DNA from: Hoplostethus atlanticus | Lineage: Eukaryota; Chordata; Actinopteri; Trachichthyiformes; Trachichthyidae | NCBI GenBank assembly: GCA_034670405.1 | Contig: JAXDDX010000002.1 | Span: 9,548,501-9,612,500, forward strand | Length of the DNA stretch: 64,000 bases | Direction: 5' to 3' | In this document: piece by piece, positions 38,232 to 49,245 of the stretch | How the letters are laid out: each line of letters begins with the position of its first letter | Position numbering within the stretch: the stretch's first letter is position 1 | The notes under the pieces: generated by a model | The model's database searches: none | What the model was told of the DNA's origin: nothing | The model's input: only the letters and a program-made list of their open reading frames with translations | Position numbers and translations under genes: made by a program

Positions 38232-38880
38232 TAGGAGTGGAGCTGAAACACTTATCAACTCAATGTCAGCAAGATGAGAGCTCATGGTGGACTTCCGTCG
38301 GAACAAGAGGCGACCACCACCACCTGTCATCCTCCAGTTCCTGGGGGTGCACCTCAACAATAAACTGGACAGGTCAGACAACACTGATGCCCTCTACAGG
38401 AAAGGTCAGAGCAGACTGTACTTCCTGAGGAGGCTCAGATCATTCAATGTGAGCAACAGGCTGCTCCGCATGTTCTACCAGACTGTGGTGGCCAGTGCAC
38501 TCTTCTGTGGTATGTTGGGGAGGTGGCATCAAGGCAAAGGATGCCAACAAGATCAACAAGCTGGTCAAGAAAGCTGTCTCAGTTGTGGGAGATAGCCTGG
38601 ACATTCTGGAAGAGGTGGCTGAGGGGAGGAAGAGGTCTAAACACAGATCCATCTTGGAGAACCCATCCCACCCCCTCTATGATGAGATGAACGGGCTGAG
38701 AAGCGCCTTCAGCCACCGTCTCATCCAACCTAGGTGTACAAGGGAGCTTCAAGCACTCTTTTGTGCCAACAGCCATCCGGCTGTACAACGCTACCTCCAG
38801 CATCAACCCCTGAGCCTGCTACTTTCTTCTTGCCACCCACCCCCCTCCACACACACACTCACACACCCCTACACCCGGAC
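38232..38880 (+). mobile_element. LINE fragment (RT C-terminal part, 5'-truncated)
   Basis: Broken + frames give MVDFRRNKRRPPPP, FLGVHLNNKLDRSDNT, ALYRKGQSRLYFLRRLRS and FYQTVVASALFCG. Past a frameshift near 38500 come VVCWGGGIKAKDANKINKLV and SHPLYDEMNGLRSAFS, then the terminal RCTRELQALFCANSHPA phrase. This is the thumb and C-terminal region of a fish non-LTR retrotransposon ORF2, probably of the CR1/L2/Rex group. About 40 bases that normally lie between PPPV and FLGVH are missing. The catalytic motif lies upstream and is absent. CA-rich and AT-rich sequence follows. Confidence 0.8.
38284..38870 (+). pseudogene. non-LTR retrotransposon ORF2 remnant
   Basis: This is the coding remnant within the LINE fragment, with one clear frameshift (around 38500-38520) and an internal deletion (near 38338). 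It cannot make a working protein. Confidence 0.75.
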
Positions 38881-39894
38881 ATAGAAATTCATTTGTATGC
38901 CAAAATTGTGTCAATGTGTTATTTAATATTGTTTTTATATATATTTATATATATTTTATATTGTTTTTCCTTGCTGAAAATATCTCCTGTGATTGTATTC
39001 AAAGCTTGATATAATGTGGTTTAATGTATATGTATGTATCTTCGATAATGTATTTTATAGAGATTTAATTTAATTGTTCATTGTTAACATTGTGCCCCAT
39101 ATATGTAATTACATATATGAGGCTAAAAAAGTTACAATTTCTGAAGAAAATTTGTGTGAAATGTGACCCTGGTTTGACAGTCTCTGACTCCATCTAGTGG
39201 CTTGTACAGACAGCCATTGTCAAAGCGAAAGTGAACTTAACTTTTCATAATGCATTCCTATGGGGCCAAAAAATTGAAAATGAAATTCGATTGCTGAAAA
39301 AGTAAAAGTGTAATCAAACATTTGAATGACCAATGATGATTCCAGGCTATGCTATTCAACTATTCTATTCTATACTATTCAAAGTTTGAACGGCGTTGAT
39401 AGCTTAAATGGTGTGAAAGTTGTTGAAGTCTGAAATTTGGGGCAGAAGACATTTTTAAGCTGAAGGAAGCATACAAATTTTGTTCTAGTTTGATATGCAA
39501 TTGTTCTGCTTGACTCAGAGATTTTACTGTAATGTTATGCCTCACTGTATGTTCTAGGTATGATGTTCGTCTTATGAGTATATGGGTTTTATATGTAATT
39601 TTACCATTACCTATATCAATAGGTTAGGATGTATTGATATTGCAGCGTTTGTATGGAAATTTATGGCAATCTGTGAAAATGCATTTATTAATCGTATATC
39701 AAAATAAAAAGTTAATTGTATATTTAAAGTTTCTTCTCGTCTTTCTTAAAAATATTTTGCTCGTAATTTTACAGTCATTGGACATATTATGAAAACATGG
39801 TAAATCATCATCCCATGCTACCATACATTTGACTGTATTTTAACATGTTTTTGCCGTTTTCCCTTAAATCAAATCTGCATGTAATTTTACAGTC

Positions 39895-40205
39895 AATTAA
39901 CGTATTTTGAAATCACGGATAATGTTTGGCACCCTGTGCTGCCAAGCTTTTGACCGTATTTCATATTATGGTTTTTAACATTCTTTCAAACTCACGTTTG
40001 ATGTTTGGCACCCTGTGCTTCCAAGCTTTTGACCGTATTTCATATTATGGTTTTTAACACTCTTTCAAACTTACGGTTGATGTTTGGCACCCTGTGCTGC
40101 CAGACTTTTGACCGTATTTATTATTATGGTTTTTCACATTATTTTAAATTGAAAGTTAATGTCTGGCACCCTGTGCTGCCAGACTTTTGACCGTTTTTTT
40201 ACGAT
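39895..40205. repeat. four tandem copies of an ~80-bp unit
   Basis: TTTGGCACCCTGTGCT (or TCTGGCACC... in the last unit) recurs at about 39924, 40003, 40083 and 40162. Each copy is followed by GCC-AG-CTTTTGACCGT and an AT-rich spacer ending in TTTTTAACA-like sequence. Confidence 0.92.
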
Positions 40206-40867
40206 TTTTTTTTTACAGTGTAGATTTCTCTGGTACGAGTCAAAGCTCAGACTCACCAGAGGTCAAACTCCTCTGCTGACATTAAAACTCATTTTGTCAA
40301 TAAATGTAAATGATGTGGTAAAGCCTGTGCTATATTTAACTACAATCATCTGAAGATGACAGCCACACGCATGCACACACACGGTATGGTTGGACAGCCA
40401 GATTAGTCGTTGTCTTTAATTAAAAGAGATGTACAGTAGTGCAGAAGAATCGATGAGGAGGTTAACAACTGCTGACAAGGGCAGAACAGTCAGCCGGGCT
40501 TCATTTAGACATAGTGAGAGGAAGGAGACAGCGTTACAATCAACGCAAACTAGTGGCAGTCACTGTGGAAGTCCATCATGTATCTGTCCTGCATCTATCC
40601 AGCTGTAGGCCAGATGCCACTCTGAACAATTTGATGTGTGAGAACAAAACTGGTATATTTTAATAAATATCTCTGGCTGTTTGCCGGACAATTCCACTGT
40701 TTTTCGAGGCTTCTGATGACAGAAAAGGGAACAAAATTTAGATAATTTATATATACCATACAATTACTTAATTTCACATGTGCAATAGTTTCAAAAGGAA
40801 ATCCAATAGGATTGTTGTATGTTATATAGAAAATATAATATTATGATTACATATATGTAATTTATGT

Positions 40868-41435
40868 GTTACGGTAAATGTGGGAAAATGGTAAATGTAT
40901 ACATTTACCACAGAGTTGGTAAATATACACATTTCCCAAGGCATTTCCTGTACATTTCCTGGTTAATGTGAGTGAAAAACGCTATTCACAGTAGCATGAG
41001 GCTCTCACAGTGTGTCCTGCTGATTTCTGTACCACGTTGATTGCTCATTGTGTGTTGTACTGCCTACAGTCTGAATCAGTCATGAATATATTAGCCAAAC
41101 TACGTTGGACACACAGCCTATCAACATAGCAATGTCTTATCTGCCTACCAAAAATAAAGAGGTACACACGCCAATGCACACCAGTTTGATGAAAAAAATA
41201 ATGGCCTCAGATGCATCCATCCTCACTGCCTCAGCCCATTTTCTGATGTTGTAGTGTTACATGAATGAATCTCCCAGCCTCATAGATCTCAGTTTACTAA
41301 AGAACCCAATCTGAAGAGGTATTTTGGCCACACGGTATGCCGTACCCGTACCCACTGTGACAGCCGTGTGTGACTAGCATTTTCCACACACATTAACCAG
41401 GAAATGTACACATTTACCACATTTACCTGGGGTTC
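40868..41435. mobile_element. candidate MITE with long inverted repeats
   Basis: The left arm reads GTACATTTCCTGGTTAATGTG near 40948-40970. The right arm, near 41389-41411, is its reverse complement (CACATTAACCAGGAAATGTAC), and GGTAAATGT/ACATTTACC words extend the match outward. The similarity continues inward (GAAAAACGCTATTCACA against GTGTGACTAGCATTTTCCA reversed). The interior of about 400 bases is non-coding. Target duplications were not identified. Confidence 0.6.
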
Positions 41436-41462
41436 AGGTACATTCTTCTCCATCCATGCTTT

Positions 41463-41472
41463 CTGCGCTCTT

Positions 41473-41538
<66 letters not shown>
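41463..41538. repeat. compound (CT)n(CA)n microsatellite
   Basis: About 12 CT units run directly into about 24 CA units. Confidence 0.95.
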
Positions 41539-41539
<1 letters not shown>

Positions 41540-42059
41540 CTAAATCACTCCATCAACCTCTCTTTTTCTCTCCCATTCCCTCTCTCTCACTCCCTCACCC
41601 CCTCTCTCCTCAGTGTGCAGTGTAGCTGCGAATTACTGCTGAATTATTTAAGTCTTGTCTGGGGCAAACTGGCTTCCTCCTTTGAAAGTTTAAAACTCTT
41701 GTCCAGTAAATTCTCTCTGCTGACCTCAGATTCAGAAGAGATTAGAACGGAGAGAGTAGTGATTTCAAAGGGAAGTAACAGTGTTTTTCCACTTTTTGGC
41801 TCATTCCTTAACCACTCACTTTTTCACATTACAAATGGATTATTTCCCATTCCATAGATTCAGACAAATCCAGCAATATCGCTTTGATACCCTAAACACG
41901 GTAGCAAGAAAGGTTTACAGGTATAATAATAATAATAATAGTGTTCATGCTTACTGTGCTGATTCCAACACAGCTACTCTGGGATCTTATTGACTCTTAT
42001 CAGCCCTGTTACCTGGAAGCTTTTCTCTAAATAAAACACCTGACACATTGGAGGGGGAA

Positions 42060-42215
42060 TTTTGGGGGATTTTTGCCCCAAAAATAATAACTGACACCAT
42101 AGAGGGACGAGATTGAGGGATAAAATAGCAACAAAGGTTCCAGGCCAGATTCAAACCCAGGATGTTTCATCAAGTGGTAGGCACCTTAGCAAACTGAGCC
42201 ACCAGGACACCAAAT
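42060..42215 (-). mobile_element. tRNA-derived SINE (reverse strand)
   Basis: On the - strand, an A-box-like TGGCTCAGTTTGCTAAGG near 42200 and a good B-box-like GGTTTGAATCTGG near 42152 are followed by CCTTTGTTGCTA and a body ending in TTTTTGGGGCAAAAATCCCCC. This is the best-preserved pol III head of the three SINEs in the window. Confidence 0.7.
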
Positions 42216-42594
42216 AAATAATCATCTAATTCTTTGGAATTAAACTTGACATAATTTAGATCAAACAAGGAATAAATGTGTGCTGCACACTCAGACCATC
42301 TTGTTCAGATGACTTGACAGATGACTCATCAATTTATTAATTCAGTCAAAGCTACATGGTCCATTTGATACATATACAATACATTCAACCGAGAGTTCAA
42401 ATACTATAACAAGCATTTCGCCATTTGTAGTCGTTACAACGTCTTACAAAGCCTCACAAAGCCTAATAGCAGAGGACACATCAATTCTAAATGGTATAAT
42501 TTCATAATAGTCCTAAACTTGTAATAAGATAATACTGAGCAGCCACAACATTTAAATTAGGCTCTAATCATTTCTAATTTCCAAGACTTGCAGG

Positions 42595-43500
42595 ATCAGA
42601 TAAAAGCAGATAAATGCAAGTAATCATGTGGCTGAAGCTAGGCAGTTAAGCAACGAGACTTTTTATCAACAATTTGTAATCCAATTTGTGAAAGAGACGA
42701 TAGCCTTGACAGGGCATTAGAAATAAATTGGATTACAAAGAAATAATATACATTTTTGAATGTTCAGTTTCCCTCCACCTCAGTATCTTACCTTCACTCT
42801 AAGATAACAGCCACAAGAGCCTAATAAGCCCACCAGGCAGACCTATTATGTCAAGTTTGTGACATTACCTTCTTATGTAGCAGATACAAGTGCTATCAAA
42901 CATGGCTGTACCTGAGGGAGCATATTTGTGAACTCATGTGGGAGGTGTAGATGCCATTCATCATTACCTTGGACCATTAAAACAAGACGTATCTGTGGAA
43001 TTACTTTTGAAACTTACAAGATTATTTCATGTTTGCTAAAAAAAGTACTATATTCAGACCCAGGGGACAGGTATAGGCTCCCCATTTGCCCCAAACTATG
43101 CTAACGTATTTATGGGTCTATTGGAGGAGAACTTCATTGTCTCCAAAATACATTATGTCTCCATTATATTTTGAAATGATTCATTGATGACATTTTGATG
43201 GGATTTGTGGGCTCTACAGATGAACTGTTCCAATTCAGATACTATATCAATAGTACATATCCAACATTGAAATTACCATGGACTATGAACACTAAGACAA
43301 AACACTTCCTTGACCTGTTGATAGATAAACTATGATGTCATCAAGAGGTGATCAACTGGAGCTGTGCCACTGACATCCACATGTGGTTTATTTTGGTACA
43401 TAGTTATGAACCAGAAAATGTGCACATATTTTTCTCGCATCACCAAAGTCAGAAAAGTTTCTAAGAAAAGTTTCTTCCAGCACCCATTTTTATTTTTTGT
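42595..43500 (+). mobile_element. Penelope-like element relic
   Basis: Broken + frames show, in order: ARQLSNETFYQQF (about 42633), SYVADTSAIKHG (about 42870), GSPFAPNYANVFMG (about 43078), FIDDILMGF (43180-43206; FIDD is the RT catalytic motif), then LPWTMNTKTKHFLDLLID (about 43270). The order and spacing match Penelope-like reverse transcriptases, where a G-x-x-x-G-x-x-x-APxYANxFMG block precedes RFIDD and NFLDL. Stops and frameshifts separate the blocks. The GIY-YIG endonuclease end was not found. Confidence 0.78.
42633..43335 (+). pseudogene. Penelope-like reverse transcriptase remnant
   Basis: Coding remnant inside the Penelope-like relic, with an in-frame stop directly before FIDD and several frameshifts upstream. 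It is non-functional. Confidence 0.72.
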
Positions 43501-43980
43501 TTAGTGATATAACATTCACACAGCCGTCTCACAAATCATTTGCAGTGTATGCTTATAAGCACTACTGATTACTCCCTTTAAATGTGCATGGCATCTTTGT
43601 GTGCTGTTGTTGTGGTGTGCTGAAGATAGTATTATCTCATAATGTTGTTAACATTTCATCACAAGCTTCTTTTACTTACAGCCATATCTCTGTGATCAGA
43701 TGCTCTCTGACACTTGATGTTGAGTCAAGGAAATCTCTGTGTGTGTATCCAAATCCTCCAAATATTTGCTGGTTCATGATAAAGTTTATCCTCCTGCGCT
43801 TGGTGAATCATGCAAGTTTATATGTGTTGCTTTTATGGGTATACCTATGGAGTTGCATATACAGCATACATGCATGTGTTCTCGTCTTTGCATACCAGCC
43901 TTTGTGTGTGCATGTGTGTATGAGTGTGTATGTGTGTGCATGAGAGAGAGAGTGTTTATTGTGACATATTGAATCCATCC
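43501..43980. other. anonymous sequence with TG-rich end
   Basis: Frames here are T/G-repeat driven from 43890 on. No gene was recognised. Confidence 0.45.
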
Positions 43981-43984
43981 CTAA

Positions 43985-44150
43985 GCTCTGTTCGCTCCAG
44001 TGCAGCGGGGCCTCAGGGCCAATGATCTATCTTCCCGGTCTTCGCCATTGGGCAGGGCAACAGACATCCTGATTGGCAGTCATTACCAAGGCCCGGTGGG
44101 AGGACACGCCTCATTGGTTCAGAGCAGATTTGAGGGCGGGATGAAGTGAA
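43985..44150. promoter_or_regulatory. CCAAT-box cluster with GC box
   Basis: This GC-richer block contains, within about 110 bases, GGCCAATGAT, GCCATTGGGC, TGATTGGCAG and TCATTGGTTC, that is, CCAAT or its reverse four times, plus GAGGGCGGGAT. Clustered CCAAT boxes beside a GC box suggest a promoter or enhancer. No start exon was identified. Confidence 0.35.
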
Positions 44151-44293
44151 GGATAAGGAAGTCTGTGTGGATTTTATTGATGAGACTAAGGTGTACTCTG
44201 GCTACTGTGTCACTTATTTATGATTCATGGACATACAAAGTGGAATGTGTGAACAAATGATGCATGCATACACAAATGACTCATGTTCATGCT

Positions 44294-44296
<3 letters not shown>

Positions 44297-44341
<45 letters not shown>
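44297..44341. repeat. (CA)n microsatellite
   Basis: About 22 CA units. TG-rich imperfect repeats follow at 44440-44502. Confidence 0.95.
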
Positions 44342-44343
<2 letters not shown>

Positions 44344-44661
44344 GAGTAGCACAGTCTGCAGTCTGACATTCCATCAACTACGTGTGTGCAGTTTTGCTTA
44401 TGTGTATGTACAAGTTTGTGCATGTGCATTTGTAAATCTGTGGTGTGTATGTGTGTGTGTCTGCCTGTGTATTTGTACTGTGTGTGTGTGTGTGTGTGTG
44501 TGAGGTCTGGGTATGCTTCTCTCTTCATGCCTATTTAAGCAGCAAGGCACTTTAAATGGAAATGTACTTGACATTTAGGAGGAGATGTAATCAGTGCACG
44601 TTAGAAAGCAGCTGATTTCCCCCACAAAGCTTTCCCCCTACCACCCCCCTCTCTCCCACTG

Positions 44662-44685
44662 CCCCCCCCCCCCCCCCCCCCCCCC
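44662..44685. repeat. uninterrupted run of 24 C
   Basis: A homopolymer C run (G run on the other strand), within pyrimidine-rich flanks. Confidence 0.95.
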
Positions 44686-45120
44686 ACACTTTTCTTTGTC
44701 TCTCCATCTTACCCCTGTGTATCATTTTCTTTACACTTCTGATTCATTTCTATTTCCTTTGCATTCTTCTTGCCTCACACTCTCTCTCCCTTTCAATCTA
44801 ATTCACCTGCATGCTCAGGTCCTCTCCCCACCCCCCTTCTCTATCCCTCCCTCTGTCTTCCTCTATCAGGGTATTGTAGTTCAAGAATAGATGTCTGATT
44901 TCATTTGCACATTCTGCTGTGTTCATCCTGCTGTCATTATCAAGGCTTGTTCTCAAACAGACAGTAGGAGGGTTGATTCAAGCAGAGTAGCGCAACATTT
45001 TGAATCGCTGGAGAGCTGTGAGAGCTCTTCGTGGGCGTGAGGTCGAGACAATAAAAAGAACAACAGACAAACAAATTACATGATTAGAAAAACAGCTGAT
45101 CTCTTTCAGACCGTTATTAG

Positions 45121-45215
45121 TCAGGGCTTGGGAGGTTAATTTAAAACTGTAATCCATTACAGATTGGTAATATCAAGAGTGAAATTTTCTTTTGTAATCA
45201 AATTTTCTAATACTT
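45121..45215. repeat. fragment of a 'ggttgggtaggttac' dispersed element
   Basis: GGCTTGGGAGGTTAATTTAA, CTGTAATCCATTACAGATT and TTTGTAATCAAATTTTC match the wording of the larger copy at 60728-61085, which is a common short DNA element in fish. This copy is truncated. Confidence 0.5.
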
Positions 45216-45643
45216 ATATGTTTGAATATGTTTGAGTTTGAACAGACCATTTAGGTGACCCTTTCATTTACAGTCACATTAAGTACAAGGTGTGGAAACA
45301 GAAATAATATAAAATACCAATCACCCATGGACTCTATGCCTCTTTATATTCTGTTACTTATATGACAGTCATAAGTCTACAACATGATTGCTGACTGATG
45401 CGACGTCACATTGTATGGACATCCTAAAGGTCATAAGGTTCCAGTGTGTGTACCTGTTGAGTCCTTATCTTGTGTGACGTCACTAGGGGGTGCTCTCTTG
45501 ACCTTTGAGTTGTCCAGAATAAAAAGAACTTTGTGAGCTACAGGATACAAACTGTGAAGCCTACATGTGTTATTGGCTGATGAGGAGAGGCGATGCTGAA
45601 CCAATGGAAACAATAGACAATATGTTTCTTTATGTATCTTTTC

Positions 45644-45650
45644 TATAAAA
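45644..45650 (+). promoter_or_regulatory. TATA box of the solo LTR
   Basis: TATAAAA lies about 68 bases upstream of the AATAAA signal, a U3-R arrangement. Confidence 0.7.
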
Positions 45651-45717
45651 ACTGTATGCCTTAACTTCAGAGTTCTGTGCTCCTTTCTGGAGTCCCGTAC
45701 TCCCATTCAGCTGACTG

Positions 45718-45723
45718 AATAAA
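45718..45723 (+). promoter_or_regulatory. polyadenylation signal of the solo LTR
   Basis: AATAAA lies about 45 bases before the LTR end, as expected of R/U5. Confidence 0.7.
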
Positions 45724-45771
45724 CTGATGATCTGCCAGCCTTGTCTCATCTGAGTTCTTCCTCAACACTTG

Positions 45772-46175
45772 TATTTATATATATATATATACACAACTGA
45801 TGAGTAGATGTATTTTTAAGTAAGTCACCTGTGATTTATTAAGTAAGAAGTATTTCCCTACTGTATATCTGTAACGTCTTGGTAATTATACTCTTACCAT
45901 ATTGTTACCTGGTACATACCTAGTACTTTGAGTGACTGTAAAACGAAGGGTACCACAGGTTATTCCAGTTTACAAAGAGTAATTTGATTATTACTCATCA
46001 TCATCTCCACTTATGCTTAATAATTGTTTCAAGTTGTATGAAATGATTTTTGTCAAATTTCCTCTTTCTCTCATTTTCTACTGTATCTCTGTGTATCTCT
46101 CTGGTCACAGGCTGTGCATCGTGAGCAGTGGTGTTGTGCTCGTGTGTTTGTTTTCTTTACTGCCCCTTCCTTTAC

Positions 46176-46214
<39 letters not shown>

Positions 46215-49200
46215 CTCTTTCACTCCATCAGGAGACTGACAAGAATAGTTCATCTCAGTTCATTATCAAGGCTTCTTCTCAAGCAGAGTGTAAAAGGTTT
46301 TTAAACAATAAAGAATAACAAAAACAATATCATGATTAGCATTTGAATCCCTTTTAATTGATTCCACACAGATCTGAGTTCAAGTGCATCTCCGGCTCTG
46401 CTGTGTGCTTCTCACTAATGCAAATTTCTTCATTTTAAAAAAAGGTCTGATAACAGTCAAAGTCTCATTTCTGAACATGAATGTGTGTGTGTGTGTTTTC
46501 AAGTTGAGTGTATGTGCATTCACTTTCATCTGACACATTCAGATAAAAAAGCCCTTTTTAGACTTACAAGTTGAGCAGGTGGCAGATGGAGCTCTGCAGA
46601 AAGAAACCAAGTTCATTTTAGTTCACAACAGAGTCACAATAAAAAAACAACAGCCGTGTCGTACACTGAGGGCTGCTCAGACGAGCTCCGTTGTGCGGTT
46701 TGAATAATAGAAATGATGAAAACAGGTGGGAGAACAAATCATATTAATTAGTGATAAACAGCGAAGAGGTGAGTGTGTGTCAGCACAGCGAGGATGCTTC
46801 CCTCTCACTGTGGGTATATATTATAGTGTGGGTATATTGTTTGATTGCAGATCAAAAGGTGAGAAAGAGCAACTTGAGAAAGGGAGAAAGAGCGAAAGTT
46901 TTATGGAGATGAATACAAGAGATGAGGGTGCATGCATGAGGAGAAAGGAAGATACAAAACATCAAATATCTGCCAAGTCAGGTCATCTGAAGTCACGCTG
47001 TAGATGGAAATGAAGAAAAGCACCTCTCTCTTAGCCCTTGGAATAATGAGGCTGAACCAATGGATAACAGTGATGCTTTTTGTTCAGTCACAATGAGAAT
47101 GTACAATCAACAATCTGTAGCGCATTACTGTGCTGCTAAAAGATAAAGTAGGACAATGTGTGATGGTGGTGTGTGTCGTCTGTGTTCTGTGAGCTTTGTA
47201 CGGTGGCTGCAATGACTTTACTGGCATTTACATTTACTTTGCTGAAGCACGCTGCTGATCATCAGATGACAACAATGACCGGATAGGAAGTCAATTAATC
47301 TCTCTGCTCTAATCTGAGACTGGTGGACAGATGCACCAAGCAGTCTGAAGGAAAGAAAGTATCCAAGCAATGTGGAAGATGCGGTTTTCTCTTTGCCTCC
47401 CTCTTTGATTATTTCATTTTGCTGACTTATACCCATCACAATGGTGAGAGTTTTACCAATTGCATTGTGATTTCTTGTGTGTGTGTGTGTGTGTGTGTGT
47501 GCGGCCATGTGCAATCACGTGTGAGGTCAGATTAAGGGTGAAAAGTAAATAAACAGATTTTTTATACTGCTGTTGTGAACTTAATTATCAAGCCAGAAAT
47601 ATTGACATGTGCTGGTACATAATTTACAGTGTCAGTGTCACAACAATGCATTTTCGGCAGATGGCATTCCTATTTGAATTGTTTTTCTTTTCACTCTCCC
47701 CTTCTTGTATCTAAAATTGATGTGCCACCACCCAGCAATATTTGGCTGCTCTTGTGGCGGAGATGAGATGACTACAGATCGAGTTTTAGTTTTCATCTTG
47801 AAAAACAAAACTAGCTGAGCACAAACTCAGATGCAGATTGTATGCAATTCCAGGTTGGTTCCTGCGTTAGTAGCAGATGTTGATTTTTATTTTTGCTCAG
47901 AATAACACAGTTACCTGTGGGTGCTTTGCGAGTTTAATTCTTTAAGGCACATGCACGTTTCTATAACCCCTCACCCTCAGTTTGTTTGTTTGTAGTTTTA
48001 TTTGTACCTATGTATCATGTTTATTTGTTTGTTTCTCTCTTTGTCTATCGCTCTCTCTGAGTCTCTGTCAAACTGAATAGTCAAATATAACAGAACCAGC
48101 ACACTCAAATCTTTAGAAAGGAATTCAGATTCAGGGTCTGACAAATAGATCATGAGCCTGCATCAGTTCTCACTGCTGGGAGAAAGGCGTCTAATTTCAT
48201 TTATCATTTCTAAGAGCACTAAGTAATTGTGTCTGTGCATTATTGATCAAATCTATCTTTATACGTGTTTGTTGCATTCAAGTTGTGCATGTTTAATATG
48301 ATCAGGTGTTTTTATAAAAGCATATTTTTTTCAAATATATATTTTTAAATAATTATATGATTATTTATTTTTCATTCTAATATTCTTTGTGGCCCCACCA
48401 TGCAGTGTAGCACACTATTCATATTTTAGGCTGCCTAGATTGTGACCTAATCATTTAATGTTGACTTTAATCAATAATCTGCCAGAATCTAGAGGTTCAG
48501 GTCTGTGCATCATTATAAGCAGAGAAAGCTACTCAGACTAATCGTTGATAAGGTAAGCTTGTGAAGAAATGTTTTGCTGATGACCTGAGGTGAAATGTAT
48601 GTCATCAACTTTTTAAAACTTTTTTAAAATACCAAAGGCAGGATTAAAAACTAGCTGACTCTGATGCACAGCACTCTGTAAACTGTAAAATAACCTAAAT
48701 GTCATTGTAAAAATAGCTGAAAATAGGATTAAAACAGCCATGGGCAAAGAAAAGTAATGTTTCAAAACCAAAGTTGGAAAAAGTTTGTTTCTGATTTAAA
48801 GGTTTGTATTCATGTTGTAATCGGTGTGTTCAGCAGAATTACAAACGTTAAAGAAATGAAACAGAATCAACGAAAATGATGCATCAAATATTGAAAAAAG
48901 ATTAAAAGATAAACAAACACCAGATGTCAATTAACTTTTTGGCATGACATGTAGCAGCATGTGTCTACCAGGGCAAACACAAAGCAATGTTTTTTGAATG
49001 ATGACATTTAAATCTGTGTCTCATACAACTTTTAGGACTAAAAGACAACTTATGCAGTCGCCATTTAGCTGGCCACAACATTGAGTTATTTAATAAGACA
49101 TGGTATTGACTGAGTATTGACAGCTCATATATCATCCCTGAGATGAGGGCATAAATGCAAGTGTCAAAATACCTGATTACACTAAGAGAATTTCAGGGAC
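45772..49200. other. anonymous sequence
   Basis: Holds (TA)n near 45775-45792, (CT)n at 46179-46211, (TG)n at 47478-47502 and AT-rich sequence around 48290-48370. Frames of up to about 100 codons lack motifs. No gene was recognised. Confidence 0.5.
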
Positions 49201-49204
49201 AGGT

Positions 49205-49245
<41 letters not shown>
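49205..49245. repeat. (TG)n microsatellite
   Basis: About 20 TG units. Confidence 0.95.

Larger units (their letters stand above)
33386..40220. mobile_element. candidate 6.8-kb DNA element with CACTGTAAAAAAAA ends
   Basis: The left end CACTGTAAAAAAAA (from 33386) is matched exactly in reverse at the right end (to 40220). TA flanks both sides (33384-33385 and 40221-40222). Tandem repeats lie just inside each end: two copies of a 378-bp unit at left and four of about 80 bp at right. The interior has a promoter-like block with a splice donor and a nested LINE fragment, but no recognised transposase. The single-element reading is inference: the ends are short and A-rich, and each tandem array could instead be an independent element. 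Confidence 0.4.
45473..45767 (+). mobile_element. solo LTR (295 bp) with 4-bp target duplication
   Basis: It begins TGTGACGTCACTAGGG and ends TTCCTCAACA, with the TG...CA ends expected of LTRs. It is flanked on both sides by CTTG (45469-45472 and 45768-45771). Inside, in the right order, are ACCAATGG near 45600, TATAAAA (45644-45650) and AATAAA (45718-45723). No internal retroviral or retrotransposon sequence lies on either side, so it is a solo LTR left by recombination. A 4-bp duplication fits gamma/epsilon-type endogenous retroviruses but also some gypsy elements, so the family is left open. Confidence 0.85.

Noticed and set aside
40005-40190. 61-codon frame with internally repeated peptide
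   Set aside because: It is simply the 80-bp tandem repeat read in one frame.
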